Origin: Oscillatoriales cyanobacterium USR001 | Lineage (GTDB): Bacteria; Cyanobacteriota; Cyanobacteriia; Cyanobacteriales; Microcoleaceae | Length of the DNA: 64,000 nucleotides | NCBI GenBank assembly: GCA_001698425.1 | Contig: MBRE01000059.1 | Location: 55,551-119,550 of the forward strand | Direction of reading: 5' to 3' | Shown here: one piece after another, positions 8,019 through 15,588 of the stretch | How positions within the stretch are numbered: the stretch's first letter is position 1 | Layout: the number at the start of each line of letters is the position of its first letter | The notes under the pieces: generated by a model | Database searches by the model: none | Seen by the model: only the letters and a program-made list of their open reading frames with translations | What the model was told of the DNA's origin: nothing | Made by a program: the position numbers and the translations under genes

Positions 8019-8522
8019 ATGGACATTCACGAGGTATTACAATTTGTGGATAGAGTTGTCTATGCCAAGACAGGTAAACATCTAAATGACTTGCAGCGTG
8101 GAATTATCGAGGGAACATTGAAACAAAAAAAGTATGCTGAGATTGCAGATACTTATCGTCTTACACAAGGTCATGTTAAGGATGTGGGTTACGAACTTTT
8201 GCAAATGTTATCAGATACCTTTGGTGAACCTGTAGATAAAGGTAATCTTGAATCGGTTCTCGATCGACAAGGAAATCTGAATATCTGGGATTGTACTATT
8301 GGTAATAGCAACATAATTGGCTATATCAATGTTTGTTCTGATCGCCCGACTACTACCTCAGATGAAAGTCAGCCCCCGACTCCTGACTTCGGGCGCGACA
8401 AGTATCTAAGCAAGATTGAAACAATTGGTAAATTGCGAGAATTTGGTTTGAGCGATGAGCAAATTTCAGAGTCACTAGGCCTAACATTAGAAGAAGTTAA
8501 GCAAGTTGACTCCCAGGGGTGA
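8019..8522 (+). CDS. vMAP-type N-terminal HTH protein (stand-alone)
   Basis: Residues 1-85 match the HTH domain found at the N-terminus of cyanobacterial vWA-MoxR-associated (vMAP) and NB-ARC signalling proteins. The diagnostic stretch is YAEIADTYRLTQGHVKDVGY, followed by ELLQMLSDTFGEPV and NLESVL. No effector or ATPase domain follows; residues 90-120 are a linker. Residues 130-166 form a second helical module (LREFGLSDEQISESLGLT) like those ending many cyanobacterial nuclease-fold proteins. It is probably a DNA-binding regulator, perhaps of its own divergent promoter. The final codons carry the promoter of the downstream antitoxin gene. It may be a shortened relative of larger vMAP proteins. 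Confidence 0.75.
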   Translation: MDIHEVLQFVDRVVYAKTGKHLNDLQRGIIEGTLKQKKYAEIADTYRLTQGHVKDVGYELLQMLSDTFGEPVDKGNLESVLDRQGNLNIWDCTIGNSNIIGYINVCSDRPTTTSDESQPPTPDFGRDKYLSKIETIGKLREFGLSDEQISESLGLTLEEVKQVDSQG

Positions 8523-8534
8523 GTTGGCTATAAT
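8506..8534 (+). promoter_or_regulatory. Sigma70-type promoter of the DUF433/PIN operon
   Basis: TTGACT (8506-8511) and TATAAT (8529-8534) are separated by exactly 17 nt, ~49 nt before the antitoxin ATG. The -35 box lies inside the 3' end of the vMAP-HTH gene. The same promoter is duplicated at 12324-12352. Confidence 0.8.
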
Positions 8535-8582
8535 GATTATAGAGTAAATAATATTAATTCTGTATCAATGAGATAGTAAACA

Positions 8583-8909
8583 ATGACACTAACTGAATTA
8601 AAAATCGATCTTGCTGCCTTAACGATCGCAGATAAAGCCGCCGCGATCGAATTTTTACTTCAAACCGTAAGTAATAGTTCGCTAGGCATAAAAAAAACTC
8701 CTGGCGTTTGCGGTGGTGATGCTTGTATTGGCAATACTCGCATACCAATTTGGGTACTTGTCGGGTATCGTCGTCTCGGATGTAGCGATGCTGAACTTTT
8801 CAAGTGCTATCCACATTTAACTGCGGCTGACTTAGTAAATGCTTGGGCTTATGCTGATGCTTACCCAGAAGAAATTGAAACAGCAATCAGAGAAAATGAG
8901 GAAGCATAA
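8583..8909 (+). CDS. DUF433 antitoxin-like protein
   Basis: This is a 108-residue protein with a short N-terminal helical segment (~1-35) and a DUF433 domain: TPGVCGGDACIGNTRIPIW, then a YRRLGCSDAELFKCYPHLTAADLVNAWAYA-type core. DUF433 proteins are small HTH-like proteins commonly encoded upstream of PIN-like toxins and presumed to neutralise and autoregulate them. Here the PIN-like gene follows after 3 nt. A close paralogue is at 12401-12727. The two agree almost completely over the first ~57 residues and the last ~40, but differ in the middle segment. Confidence 0.88.
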   Translation: MTLTELKIDLAALTIADKAAAIEFLLQTVSNSSLGIKKTPGVCGGDACIGNTRIPIWVLVGYRRLGCSDAELFKCYPHLTAADLVNAWAYADAYPEEIETAIRENEEA

Positions 8910-8912
8910 AAC

Positions 8913-9218
8913 ATGGCGCGACTTTATGCAGATGAACAATATCCACTGCCAGTAGTTGAATTTCTGCGACCTTTTGGCCACGATATATTAACAGTTCAAG
9001 AAGCAGGAAACGCCGGATTAGGAATTTCTGATGAGAATGTATTGGCTTTTGCTGTGAGTAATGAGCGAGCAGTTTTGACTCTTAATCGAGGGGATTTTAT
9101 TCGACTACATCGTGATATTAAATTTATAGGAATTACGCATGGGGTTCAGAAACCGGGTTTTTTACGAAAATACTTCGTTACATCCCGCAGATTCGGAAAA
9201 AAACTGGTTTCTTTTTGA
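8913..9218 (+). CDS. DUF5615 PIN-like toxin with C-terminus replaced by a dispersed repeat
   Basis: The first 77 residues are a PIN-like (Mut7-C-related) domain. Acidic residues typical of the metal site are present: Asp7/Glu8 (YADEQYP), Asp40/Glu41 (ISDENVLAFA) and Asp61 (TLNRGDFIRLH). Members normally continue from the GI.. strand with ~25-30 residues of family sequence. Here residues ~78-101 are encoded instead by a 65-bp palindromic repeat (9148-9212). The real C-terminus therefore appears to be lost, and activity may be altered or absent. The partner antitoxin is directly upstream. Confidence 0.8.
   Translation: MARLYADEQYPLPVVEFLRPFGHDILTVQEAGNAGLGISDENVLAFAVSNERAVLTLNRGDFIRLHRDIKFIGITHGVQKPGFLRKYFVTSRRFGKKLVSF
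9148..9212 (-). repeat. 65-bp palindromic dispersed repeat (copy 1, inverted)
   Basis: It begins AGAAACCGGGTTTTTTACG and ends in AAAACTGGTTTCT. It is the reverse complement of the copies at 50708-50772, 51659-51723 and 52036-52100. The terminal AGAAACCGGGTTTT arms are inverted repeats. This copy lies inside the toxin reading frame. Confidence 0.9.
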
Positions 9219-9307
9219 TTTCGTGGATTTTGCATCTCTCACAATTCTGAATAAAAACTTGAATCTGTTACAGGCTTAAATTGTTATCTGTAATATTTCG
9301 TGATTTT

Positions 9308-10282
9308 TCATAAAATCTTCCCTAAATTTTTTTCTAAATCTTCCAATATTTTCTTCTTCTCTATCTCCGATGCTCCCAATTTCTCCATCCATTGTAACGT
9401 CTCTGATGCTTCCCTGTACAAGTTTTCCGTTTTCTGTAATTTTTTTTTCAGTTTTTTTCTATGACTTTCTGTTTTCCAACTTTCCTCCAAGTATACTACC
9501 AAGTATACTAATTTAACCAATATTTTCAATTTACTATTAATTCTCACAAAAATCAACATTACAACAAGTATTACAAATATTCTCACAATAAAATCAAGCC
9601 AAACTACATTCTCCTGAAATGCCTTTTGTGGCTGGTCACTGGACTGATTTTGCCCAAGACTGTTTGTGTAAGTTTTAATAGGAATTCCCCTCGGAATATA
9701 ATTCTTCATCAGCCCGTGAACTGCAACTACTTTACCGCTAATATCTAAAACAGGGGCACCACTTATACCGACCGTAACTGAAGCTATATAGTTAATCCCA
9801 TAGCCATTAGCCAACACAACAAGCCTCGATACGATACCTTCCAAAAATTCCGGTTCCAATTTTTCGCTATCCGTCGAATCTGGAAACCCAGAAATATAGA
9901 TTTTATCTCCTACTTTCACGCTATCGGAATCGCCAAGTTCGAGACTTGGATAAGGACAATTTTTATCGGCAGACGGAAACGTTACCACTGCTAAATCCAG
10001 ATTAGGATTTGCTTGGATGCTGTTAGTTTTATGAAGTTTTTGGTCATTAGTTTGCAGGTTCAAACTATGCCCTTCAACCACATGACGTGCCGTAAGAACC
10101 GTGCAAACTCCCGTTGGCCCTGGCACAATAAAGCCCGTACCATGTCCGCCTTCATTTTGATAGGAAATCAGCACGATGCTCTTTTTAACGGTTTCGGCAA
10201 TTTCAGATGGATTCGGCTGTCCGCAGCTTGTTAAGGAGAGTCCGACGAAGGTAAAAATTAGCCAGCAAGAGCGAAATTTCAT
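9308..10282 (-). CDS. Trypsin-like serine protease lipoprotein with TM helix and coiled coil
   Basis: A signal peptide with lipobox LTSC (Cys20) predicts a lipid-anchored exported protein. The S1-type protease domain (~25-195) keeps the triad His67 (TARHVV), Asp96 (NLDLAVV) and Ser174. The site around Ser is VGISGAPVLD rather than the usual GNSGGP. A hydrophobic segment (~232-248) and a Lys/Glu-rich coiled coil (~258-324) follow, so a second membrane anchor is likely. It is related to the protease domains at 46712 and 48699 but lacks their TPR repeats. It is encoded divergently from the AAA ATPase gene, 114 bp apart. Confidence 0.85.
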   Translation of the reverse strand: MKFRSCWLIFTFVGLSLTSCGQPNPSEIAETVKKSIVLISYQNEGGHGTGFIVPGPTGVCTVLTARHVVEGHSLNLQTNDQKLHKTNSIQANPNLDLAVVTFPSADKNCPYPSLELGDSDSVKVGDKIYISGFPDSTDSEKLEPEFLEGIVSRLVVLANGYGINYIASVTVGISGAPVLDISGKVVAVHGLMKNYIPRGIPIKTYTNSLGQNQSSDQPQKAFQENVVWLDFIVRIFVILVVMLIFVRINSKLKILVKLVYLVVYLEESWKTESHRKKLKKKLQKTENLYREASETLQWMEKLGASEIEKKKILEDLEKNLGKIL

Positions 10283-10396
10283 TGCTTTTAGAGATAGTTT
10301 TAGATAACCCCTACGTTTTGGGGCGGTACCTTATCAATGATATAATAAATTAATAATCTTGAAAAAAAATGTAATCAAATCAAAATTTATTCATTT

Positions 10397-11662
10397 ATGC
10401 TCAAAAAACTACGCTTACAAAACTTTAAAAATTTCAAAAATACCGAACTACATCTCGGTGAATTTACTATTTTAATTGGAGCAAATGCGTCTGGAAAAAG
10501 TAACATCCGAGATGCTTTAAGATTTTTACACGGTATTTCTCGCGGCTATAACCTTGCTGAAATTATGGGTGAGAAATATGTAGAAGGTGGTGTTTTGCAA
10601 TGGCGTGGGATTCGGGGAGGGACGCGAGAGGCCGGGTTTCAAGGTGCTAATTTTGCTTTAGAAGTTACATTTTCTATCACTAATGATTTTGGGATGGAAC
10701 AAGAAGCCACCTATCAGATTGAGGTGAATCTGGGAAGTGAGAATCAATTACAGAGTATCGTTACAGAAAGATTAAATTTTAGGGAAGACTCTGAGAGTTT
10801 ATTTGAAGTAAACTTAACCAATAGAATTGTTAAAATATTCAATCAATCCTCCCAAAACTTGCCAAGACCTAGTTTAAGTTTACATAAACCGATTCTTTCG
10901 CAATTAGCGGAAATAACTCAAGATGTTAGTGTAGAAGAAGGATATATACCAGCAACCTCAATTAGAGGGAAATTAAGGGCTACTTTACAAGCATTTAATG
11001 ATATGCGATTTCTGGATCTCAATCCAGAAGCAATGCGTTTACCATCTTTCCCCGGACAGACAATTTTAGGCGATCGCGGTGAAAATCTTTCATCCGTACT
11101 TCTTGATATTTGTCAAGCCCCCCAAAAAAAAGAAACGCTATTAGAATGGATACAAGAACTTACCCCAATGGATGCTAAAGATTTTGAGTTTCCTACTGAT
11201 TTTACAGGTAAAACATTACTCACTTTAGTAGAAGATAGCGGACAAAAAATATCGGCCTATAGTGCATCAGATGGAACCCTCAGATTTCTAGCAATGATAG
11301 CAGCTTTACTGGGTTCAGATCCAGCCAAAATCTACTTTTTTGAAGAACTAGATAACGGCATTCACCCCACCCGCTTACACCTTTTAAGTCAACTAATTGA
11401 ACGCCAAGTATCCCAAGGAAAAACCCAAATTATTGCTACTACCCATTCTTCACAATTACTCAGATTGATTAGCCCCAAAACCTTAGAATCAGTCTCATTA
11501 ATCTATCGGTTAGAAAATCGACCCGATGCCCAAATTGTCCGCGTTTTAGATATTCCCAATGCCCAGGAAGTTTTAGAAAAACAAAATTTAGCGCACCTGC
11601 ATGAATCAGCTTGGTTAGAAAATGTGATGGAATTTATGAGCGATGATGAGGTGGAAGAATGA
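10397..11662 (+). CDS. AAA family ATPase (OLD/AAA_21-like ABC-type ATPase)
   Basis: This 421-residue SMC/ABC-type ATPase has Walker A GANASGKSN (28-36), an ABC-signature-like YSASDGTLRF (~291-300) and Walker B with catalytic Glu (IYFFEELDNGIHP, ~311-323). The H-loop/switch is TTHSSQLL (~351-358). This layout is shared by AAA_21 and OLD-type ATPases used in phage defence, for example the ATPase subunits of PARIS and Gabija-like systems. The stop overlaps the start of the next gene by 4 nt (ATGA), indicating translational coupling. No nuclease domain is fused to it, so the partner probably acts as effector. Confidence 0.85.
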   Translation: MLKKLRLQNFKNFKNTELHLGEFTILIGANASGKSNIRDALRFLHGISRGYNLAEIMGEKYVEGGVLQWRGIRGGTREAGFQGANFALEVTFSITNDFGMEQEATYQIEVNLGSENQLQSIVTERLNFREDSESLFEVNLTNRIVKIFNQSSQNLPRPSLSLHKPILSQLAEITQDVSVEEGYIPATSIRGKLRATLQAFNDMRFLDLNPEAMRLPSFPGQTILGDRGENLSSVLLDICQAPQKKETLLEWIQELTPMDAKDFEFPTDFTGKTLLTLVEDSGQKISAYSASDGTLRFLAMIAALLGSDPAKIYFFEELDNGIHPTRLHLLSQLIERQVSQGKTQIIATTHSSQLLRLISPKTLESVSLIYRLENRPDAQIVRVLDIPNAQEVLEKQNLAHLHESAWLENVMEFMSDDEVEE

Positions 11663-12243
11663 ACGTTTTAGTAATTCCAGAAGATTTCCGTAAAGATCAA
11701 TATATGCTTAAGCCTATTATTAAGGCAATGATGAAATCTCTTGGCAAATCTAGCGCTAACGTAAGAATTTGTCAAGACCCCCTATTGGGAGGAATCAGCG
11801 AAGCGTCTAAATGGGAAAATATAGAAGCTATTATTAATCAGTATCGGATGGTTGATTTATTTCTACTTTGTGTAGATCGGGATGGGAAAGAAGGTCGAAA
11901 AAAAGCCTTAGAAAATATTGAAAATCAAGCTAGTAAAATTTTAACAGATCGCCAGTTGTTCCTAGCGGAAAATGCTTGGCAAGAAATTGAAGTTTGGGTG
12001 TTGGCTGGTCAGGATTTACCAAAAGATTATAATTGGCAAAAGATTCGTGAAGAAATTAATCCTAAAGAAACCTATTTTGTGCCATTTGCCCAACAACGAA
12101 ATCTATTAGATACGCCAGGAGAAGGACGTAAACCATTAGCAGAAGAAGCCGCGAAACGTTATAATCGTATTCGTCAACTTTGCCCTGAAGATATTGTTAA
12201 CTTAGAAACTCGAATTAATACTTGGATAGAAGAAAAACCATGA
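11659..12243 (+). CDS. TOPRIM-like protein, partner of the AAA ATPase
   Basis: The 194-residue product begins with a strand ending in an acidic residue (NVLVIPEDF, Glu8) and has LFLLCVDRDG with Asp73 and Asp75. This E...DxD spacing is what a TOPRIM catalytic centre requires. TOPRIM or DUF4276-like genes often follow AAA_21 ATPases, and in PARIS a DUF4435 TOPRIM effector does so. Family membership is my inference from the motif and the gene order; I cannot assign a Pfam family with confidence. The start codon overlaps the ATPase stop (ATGA). Confidence 0.65.
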   Translation: MNVLVIPEDFRKDQYMLKPIIKAMMKSLGKSSANVRICQDPLLGGISEASKWENIEAIINQYRMVDLFLLCVDRDGKEGRKKALENIENQASKILTDRQLFLAENAWQEIEVWVLAGQDLPKDYNWQKIREEINPKETYFVPFAQQRNLLDTPGEGRKPLAEEAAKRYNRIRQLCPEDIVNLETRINTWIEEKP

Positions 12244-12272
12244 TATTATATAGTTGAAGTTAAATTTCAGGC

Positions 12273-12400
12273 ATGAGCAAATTTCCGACTCACTAGGCCT
12301 AACATTAGAGGAAGTTAAGCAAGTTGACTCCAAGGGGTGAATTAGCTATAATTATGATAAAATTAACAATATTAATTCTCTACCAATGAGATAGTAAAAA
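12273..12400 (+). repeat. Duplicated 3' end of vMAP gene plus leader of antitoxin (second copy)
   Basis: This stretch repeats 8456-8582 with few changes: the last ~20 codons of the vMAP-HTH gene including its stop, the promoter, and the leader up to the ATG. With the following DUF433 gene it makes a ~455-bp direct repeat of 8456-8909. The vMAP fragment here has no start and is a remnant. Confidence 0.88.
12324..12352 (+). promoter_or_regulatory. Duplicated sigma70-type promoter of the orphan DUF433 gene
   Basis: TTGACT (12324-12329), a 17-nt spacer and TATAAT (12347-12352) are preserved in the duplicated block. The orphan antitoxin should therefore be expressed. Confidence 0.75.
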
Positions 12401-12727
12401 ATGACAATAACTGAATTAAAAATCGATCTTGCTGCCTTAACGATCGCAGATAAAGCCGCCGCGATAGAATTTTTACTTCAAACCGTAAGTAATAGTTCGC
12501 TAGGCATTAAGAAAACTCCGGGTGTGTGCGGTGGTGATGCTTGTATTGGCAATACTCGCATACCCGTTTGGTCGCTGATAAATTATCGTCGTTTAGGTGG
12601 TTCGGATGCCATTATCCTAGAAGCATTCCCACATCTGACTGCTGCTGATTTGGTAAATGCGTGGGCTTATGCGGATGCTTACCCAGAAGAAATTGAACAA
12701 GCAATTAGAGAAAATAATGAAGATTAA
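12401..12727 (+). CDS. Orphan DUF433 antitoxin-like protein (paralogue)
   Basis: This 108-residue protein is nearly identical to the DUF433 protein at 8583-8909 in its N-terminal half and C-terminal part. It diverges in the middle (VWSLINYRRLGGSDAIILEAF versus IWVLVGYRRLGCSDAELFKCY, compared in part). No PIN-like gene follows; the next gene is chlI after 115 bp. It may be an antitoxin whose toxin was lost, an anti-toxin decoy, or a regulator acting on the intact copy's promoter. The coding sequence is intact, which argues against simple decay. Confidence 0.85.
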   Translation: MTITELKIDLAALTIADKAAAIEFLLQTVSNSSLGIKKTPGVCGGDACIGNTRIPVWSLINYRRLGGSDAIILEAFPHLTAADLVNAWAYADAYPEEIEQAIRENNED

Positions 12728-12842
12728 AATCACACATTCCCAAAGGTAAAAAAAATTCCATAGCTATTTCCTATCTTAAAACTCATCCACCTACCTCTTT
12801 TGTGCAACAATAAAAGACGGTAATAAAAGTTTAGAATTTATT

Positions 12843-13952
12843 GTGAGTCCTACTGTCGAAGCCATTAATACCCAGAATGCAGGTGCGCCGCCTGTTGTTA
12901 GCATTGCCCGCCGCGCCGTTTTTCCCTTTACCGCCATTGTCGGCCAGGAAGAAATGAAACTGGCGTTGCTTTTGAATGTGATTGACCCTAAAATTGGGGG
13001 TGTGATGATTATGGGCGATCGCGGTACTGGCAAATCCACTACTATCCGCGCCCTCGCTGACTTACTACCAGAAATTGATGTAGTGGCAGACGATCCCTTC
13101 AATAGTCATCCCAACGATCCTGAATTAATGAGTGACGCATTGCGAGAAAAAATAGCACAGCAAATAGAAATTGCGATCGCCAAGAAAAAAGTTCCAATGG
13201 TAGACTTACCTTTAGGCGCTACAGAAGACAGAGTTTGTGGCACTATTGATATTGAAAAAGCTTTATCAGAAGGCGTTAAAGCTTTTGAACCAGGACTTTT
13301 AGCTAAAGCAAATCGCGGCATTCTTTATGTCGATGAAGTCAATTTACTTGACGATCATTTAGTCGATGTTTTGCTAGATTCCGCCGCTAGTGGCTGGAAT
13401 ACCGTAGAAAGAGAAGGCATTTCTATCCGCCATCCCGCCCGTTTTGTCCTAGTAGGATCTGGCAACCCAGAAGAAGGAGAATTACGACCGCAATTACTAG
13501 ATAGATTTGGGATGCACGCGGAAATTAGGACGGTAAAAGAACCAACATTAAGAGTACAAATTGTTGAACAAAGATCGGATTTTGACCAAAATCCTAAAGA
13601 CTTTTTAGACAAGTATGAACCAGAACAAAATCAACTACAAAAACAGATTGTAGATGCTCAAGAAAAATTAAAATCTGTTACTCTTGATTACGATTTAAGA
13701 GTCAAAATTTCTCAAGTTTGTGCTGAGTTAGATGTAGATGGATTGCGCGGAGATATTGTCACAAATCGGGCAGCAAAAGCTTTAGCAGCTTATGAAAGTC
13801 GGACGGAGGTGACAGTTGATGACATTCGCCGAGTTGTCACCCTTTGTTTGCGTCATCGACTGCGAAAAGATCCCCTAGAAAGCATTGATTCCGGCTATAA
13901 GGTACAAAAAGTATTTGACCGTGTTTTTGGCTTAGAAACTCCCAATAGTTAG
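12843..13952 (+). CDS. chlI: Magnesium chelatase ATPase subunit I
   Basis: ChlI is the AAA+ subunit that, with ChlD and ChlH, inserts Mg2+ into protoporphyrin IX at the first committed step of chlorophyll synthesis. Of 369 residues, Walker A is GDRGTGKST (~59-67) and Walker B is [12 protein letters not shown] (~160-171). The arginine-finger and sensor regions follow ([17 protein letters not shown]). The GTG start gives the expected N-terminus leading to [15 protein letters not shown] core gene, it borders the accessory island on its right. Confidence 0.97.
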   Translation: MSPTVEAINTQNAGAPPVVSIARRAVFPFTAIVGQEEMKLALLLNVIDPKIGGVMIMGDRGTGKSTTIRALADLLPEIDVVADDPFNSHPNDPELMSDALREKIAQQIEIAIAKKKVPMVDLPLGATEDRVCGTIDIEKALSEGVKAFEPGLLAKANRGILYVDEVNLLDDHLVDVLLDSAASGWNTVEREGISIRHPARFVLVGSGNPEEGELRPQLLDRFGMHAEIRTVKEPTLRVQIVEQRSDFDQNPKDFLDKYEPEQNQLQKQIVDAQEKLKSVTLDYDLRVKISQVCAELDVDGLRGDIVTNRAAKALAAYESRTEVTVDDIRRVVTLCLRHRLRKDPLESIDSGYKVQKVFDRVFGLETPNS

Positions 13953-13964
13953 CACAGATAACCA

Positions 13965-14186
13965 GTAGGGAAACGGCAATGCCCATAGGTGTCAACTTAA
14001 GCCGAAAGCCCGCCAGGGACTAAAGTCCCTGTCTAATAGCTAAAGTCCTCTGAAGAGGACTGAAGAAAATTGTTAAATTCATTAGTCCTCTTCAGAGGAC
14101 TTGATCTTTGAGACAGGGGTTTTAACCCCTGTCGGACTAAGGATTTAGCCTTAAATTGACACCAATAGGCAATGCCCTATCCCTAC
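13965..14186. mobile_element. MITE-like palindromic element with GTGTCAACTTAA ends (copy 1)
   Basis: Inner terminal inverted repeats GGTGTCAACTTAAG (from 13988) and CTTAAATTGACACC (to ~14163) enclose nested hairpins: GGGACTAAAGTCCC, AGTCCTCTGAAGAGGACT (twice) and AGGGGTTTTAACCCCT. Imperfect inverted symmetry continues outward to GTAGGG (13965) and CCCTAC (14186). A second copy with the same ends and same inner hairpins is at 46428-46630. No transposase is encoded, so it would be non-autonomous. Confidence 0.75.
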
Positions 14187-14208
14187 GAATCCTCGAATAA
14201 ATAGTACA

Positions 14209-14745
14209 ATGAAAAAGCGGATTCTAGGATTAGATCCAGGATTAGCAATTCTAGGATTTGGCATAATTGATTGCGAGTTTATCTCAGATGACAAACAAAA
14301 TGAAGACACTCGCATTTCGATTGTTGACTTTGGCGTAATTAAAACTCCCGCAGGTCAAGAAATGGGGCTAAGACTCCGTACAATTTACGACGATCTAAAT
14401 GCCATTATTGAGCAATTTAAACCTGATTTAGCAGCAGTTGAAAAATTGTTTTTCTATAAAATGGGCAGTGCCATTCTTGTCGCTCAAGCGCGAGGAGTTT
14501 TAATATTAGTATTAGCTCAACATAGTGTGCCTTTAGTGGAATTTACCCCCGCTCAAATTAAGCAAGCTTTAACCGGTCGTGGGAATGCGGATAAATATGA
14601 TGTGCAAGATGCCGTAGCCAGAGAGTTAGAATTAGATCATCTTCCTAAACCCGATGATGCTGCTGATGCTTTAGCTGTCGCTTTAACAGCTTGGTTTGAT
14701 GATGATATTTGCCCAAAAAAATGTTATACCAATTCTCTAAATTAA
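14209..14745 (+). CDS. ruvC: Crossover junction endodeoxyribonuclease RuvC
   Basis: RuvC resolves Holliday junctions in recombinational repair together with RuvAB. The RNase H-like catalytic acids are visible: Asp9 (LGLDPG), Glu78 (AAVEKLFF) and the C-terminal [10 protein letters not shown] cluster. The 178-residue length is slightly above average. The last six residues (YTNSLN) and the stop codon are encoded by the dispersed ATACCAATT element that starts at 14726, so the native C-terminus has been exchanged. The core enzyme appears intact. Confidence 0.95.
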   Translation: MKKRILGLDPGLAILGFGIIDCEFISDDKQNEDTRISIVDFGVIKTPAGQEMGLRLRTIYDDLNAIIEQFKPDLAAVEKLFFYKMGSAILVAQARGVLILVLAQHSVPLVEFTPAQIKQALTGRGNADKYDVQDAVARELELDHLPKPDDAADALAVALTAWFDDDICPKKCYTNSLN

Positions 14746-14823
14746 TACTACAGTCTTCGGGGCGGGTTTTTGAATATTTTGGCGAATTGCGGTGATTGTT
14801 GCAAACTTTTTTAGAAATGGTAT
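14726..14823 (+). repeat. Dispersed element with ATACCAATT ends (copy 1)
   Basis: It begins ATACCAATTCTCTAAATTAA and ends TTAGAAATGGTAT. Its reverse complement is found at 18182-18306, which carries an extra ~24 bp. The ends are imperfect inverted repeats, as in MITE-type elements. It overlaps the 3' end of ruvC. Confidence 0.85.
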
Positions 14824-14872
14824 TAATCTAATCTTCTCAAAATTAGAACTACTTTTAACCATTAACCGCTAT

Positions 14873-15496
14873 TCATTTAGGATTGCTATATAAGGAGGCT
14901 TCTGCTACCATATAGCGAAAAATGTACTCAATAACCTCCACATAATTGTAAGCTTTAGCGGTAGCATCCGCCCAGACTGTAACGCCATGATCGCGGATTA
15001 ACAAAGCGGGAATCTGTGGCGGCGAAATCGCCAATCGTGCAGAAATATCATCGGCAATTTTTGGGACTTCTAAATGATTGATAAATAATGGGATTGTTAC
15101 CTGGGGATTTTCTTCCCATACTCCTAAACCTTTGAGCATTTCAATTGTTGGCAAAAGTAAATCTTGATTCTGGGTAAATCGAGAGACTAAATTCGCTTCT
15201 ATTGAGTGGACGTGATAGCAAGCTTGAGCTTCTGGAAAGCATTGATAAATAGCTTGATGGATGCTAGTTTCTGCGGAAGGACGGTTATCTGGCTGGGGCT
15301 TTTCAATAATTTGACCATCTACATTCATGCGGATAAAATCCTGTTCTGTCAATCTTCCTTTGGCTTTGCCACTAGCAGTAATCCAAAAGCTACCATCAGC
15401 TAAACGGGCTGAAAGGTTGCCGGCGGTCCCAACCATCCAACTGCGATCGTAAAAGTGGGTGGCTGCCATAATTAAATCTTGTCTCAAATCTTTCAT
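14873..15496 (-). CDS. mtnB: Methylthioribulose-1-phosphate dehydratase
   Basis: MtnB is a class II aldolase-fold Zn enzyme that dehydrates methylthioribulose-1-P in the methionine salvage pathway (cytosol). It has 207 residues. Visible features are the N-terminal GTAGNLSARL loop, YHVHSIEANL and IRDHGVTVWA, with metal-binding histidines, and the ASGKAKGRL substrate region. It is the last gene of a minus-strand cluster: Crp/Fnr regulator, mtnX, mtnB. A heptamer array separates it from mtnX. Confidence 0.93.
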   Translation of the reverse strand: MKDLRQDLIMAATHFYDRSWMVGTAGNLSARLADGSFWITASGKAKGRLTEQDFIRMNVDGQIIEKPQPDNRPSAETSIHQAIYQCFPEAQACYHVHSIEANLVSRFTQNQDLLLPTIEMLKGLGVWEENPQVTIPLFINHLEVPKIADDISARLAISPPQIPALLIRDHGVTVWADATAKAYNYVEVIEYIFRYMVAEASLYSNPK

Positions 15497-15588
15497 GTTA
15501 TTGGTTATTTGTTATTTGTTATTTGTTAACTGTTATTGGTTATTTGTTAACTGTTAACTGTTAACTGTTATTTGTTAACTGTTAAATT
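15497..15588. repeat. Heptamer tandem repeat array
   Basis: Units such as TTATTGG, TTATTTG and TTAACTG fill the mtnX-mtnB gap. The array extends into mtnX: its last codons (TVNK and the TAA stop) are repeat sequence. Confidence 0.88.
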
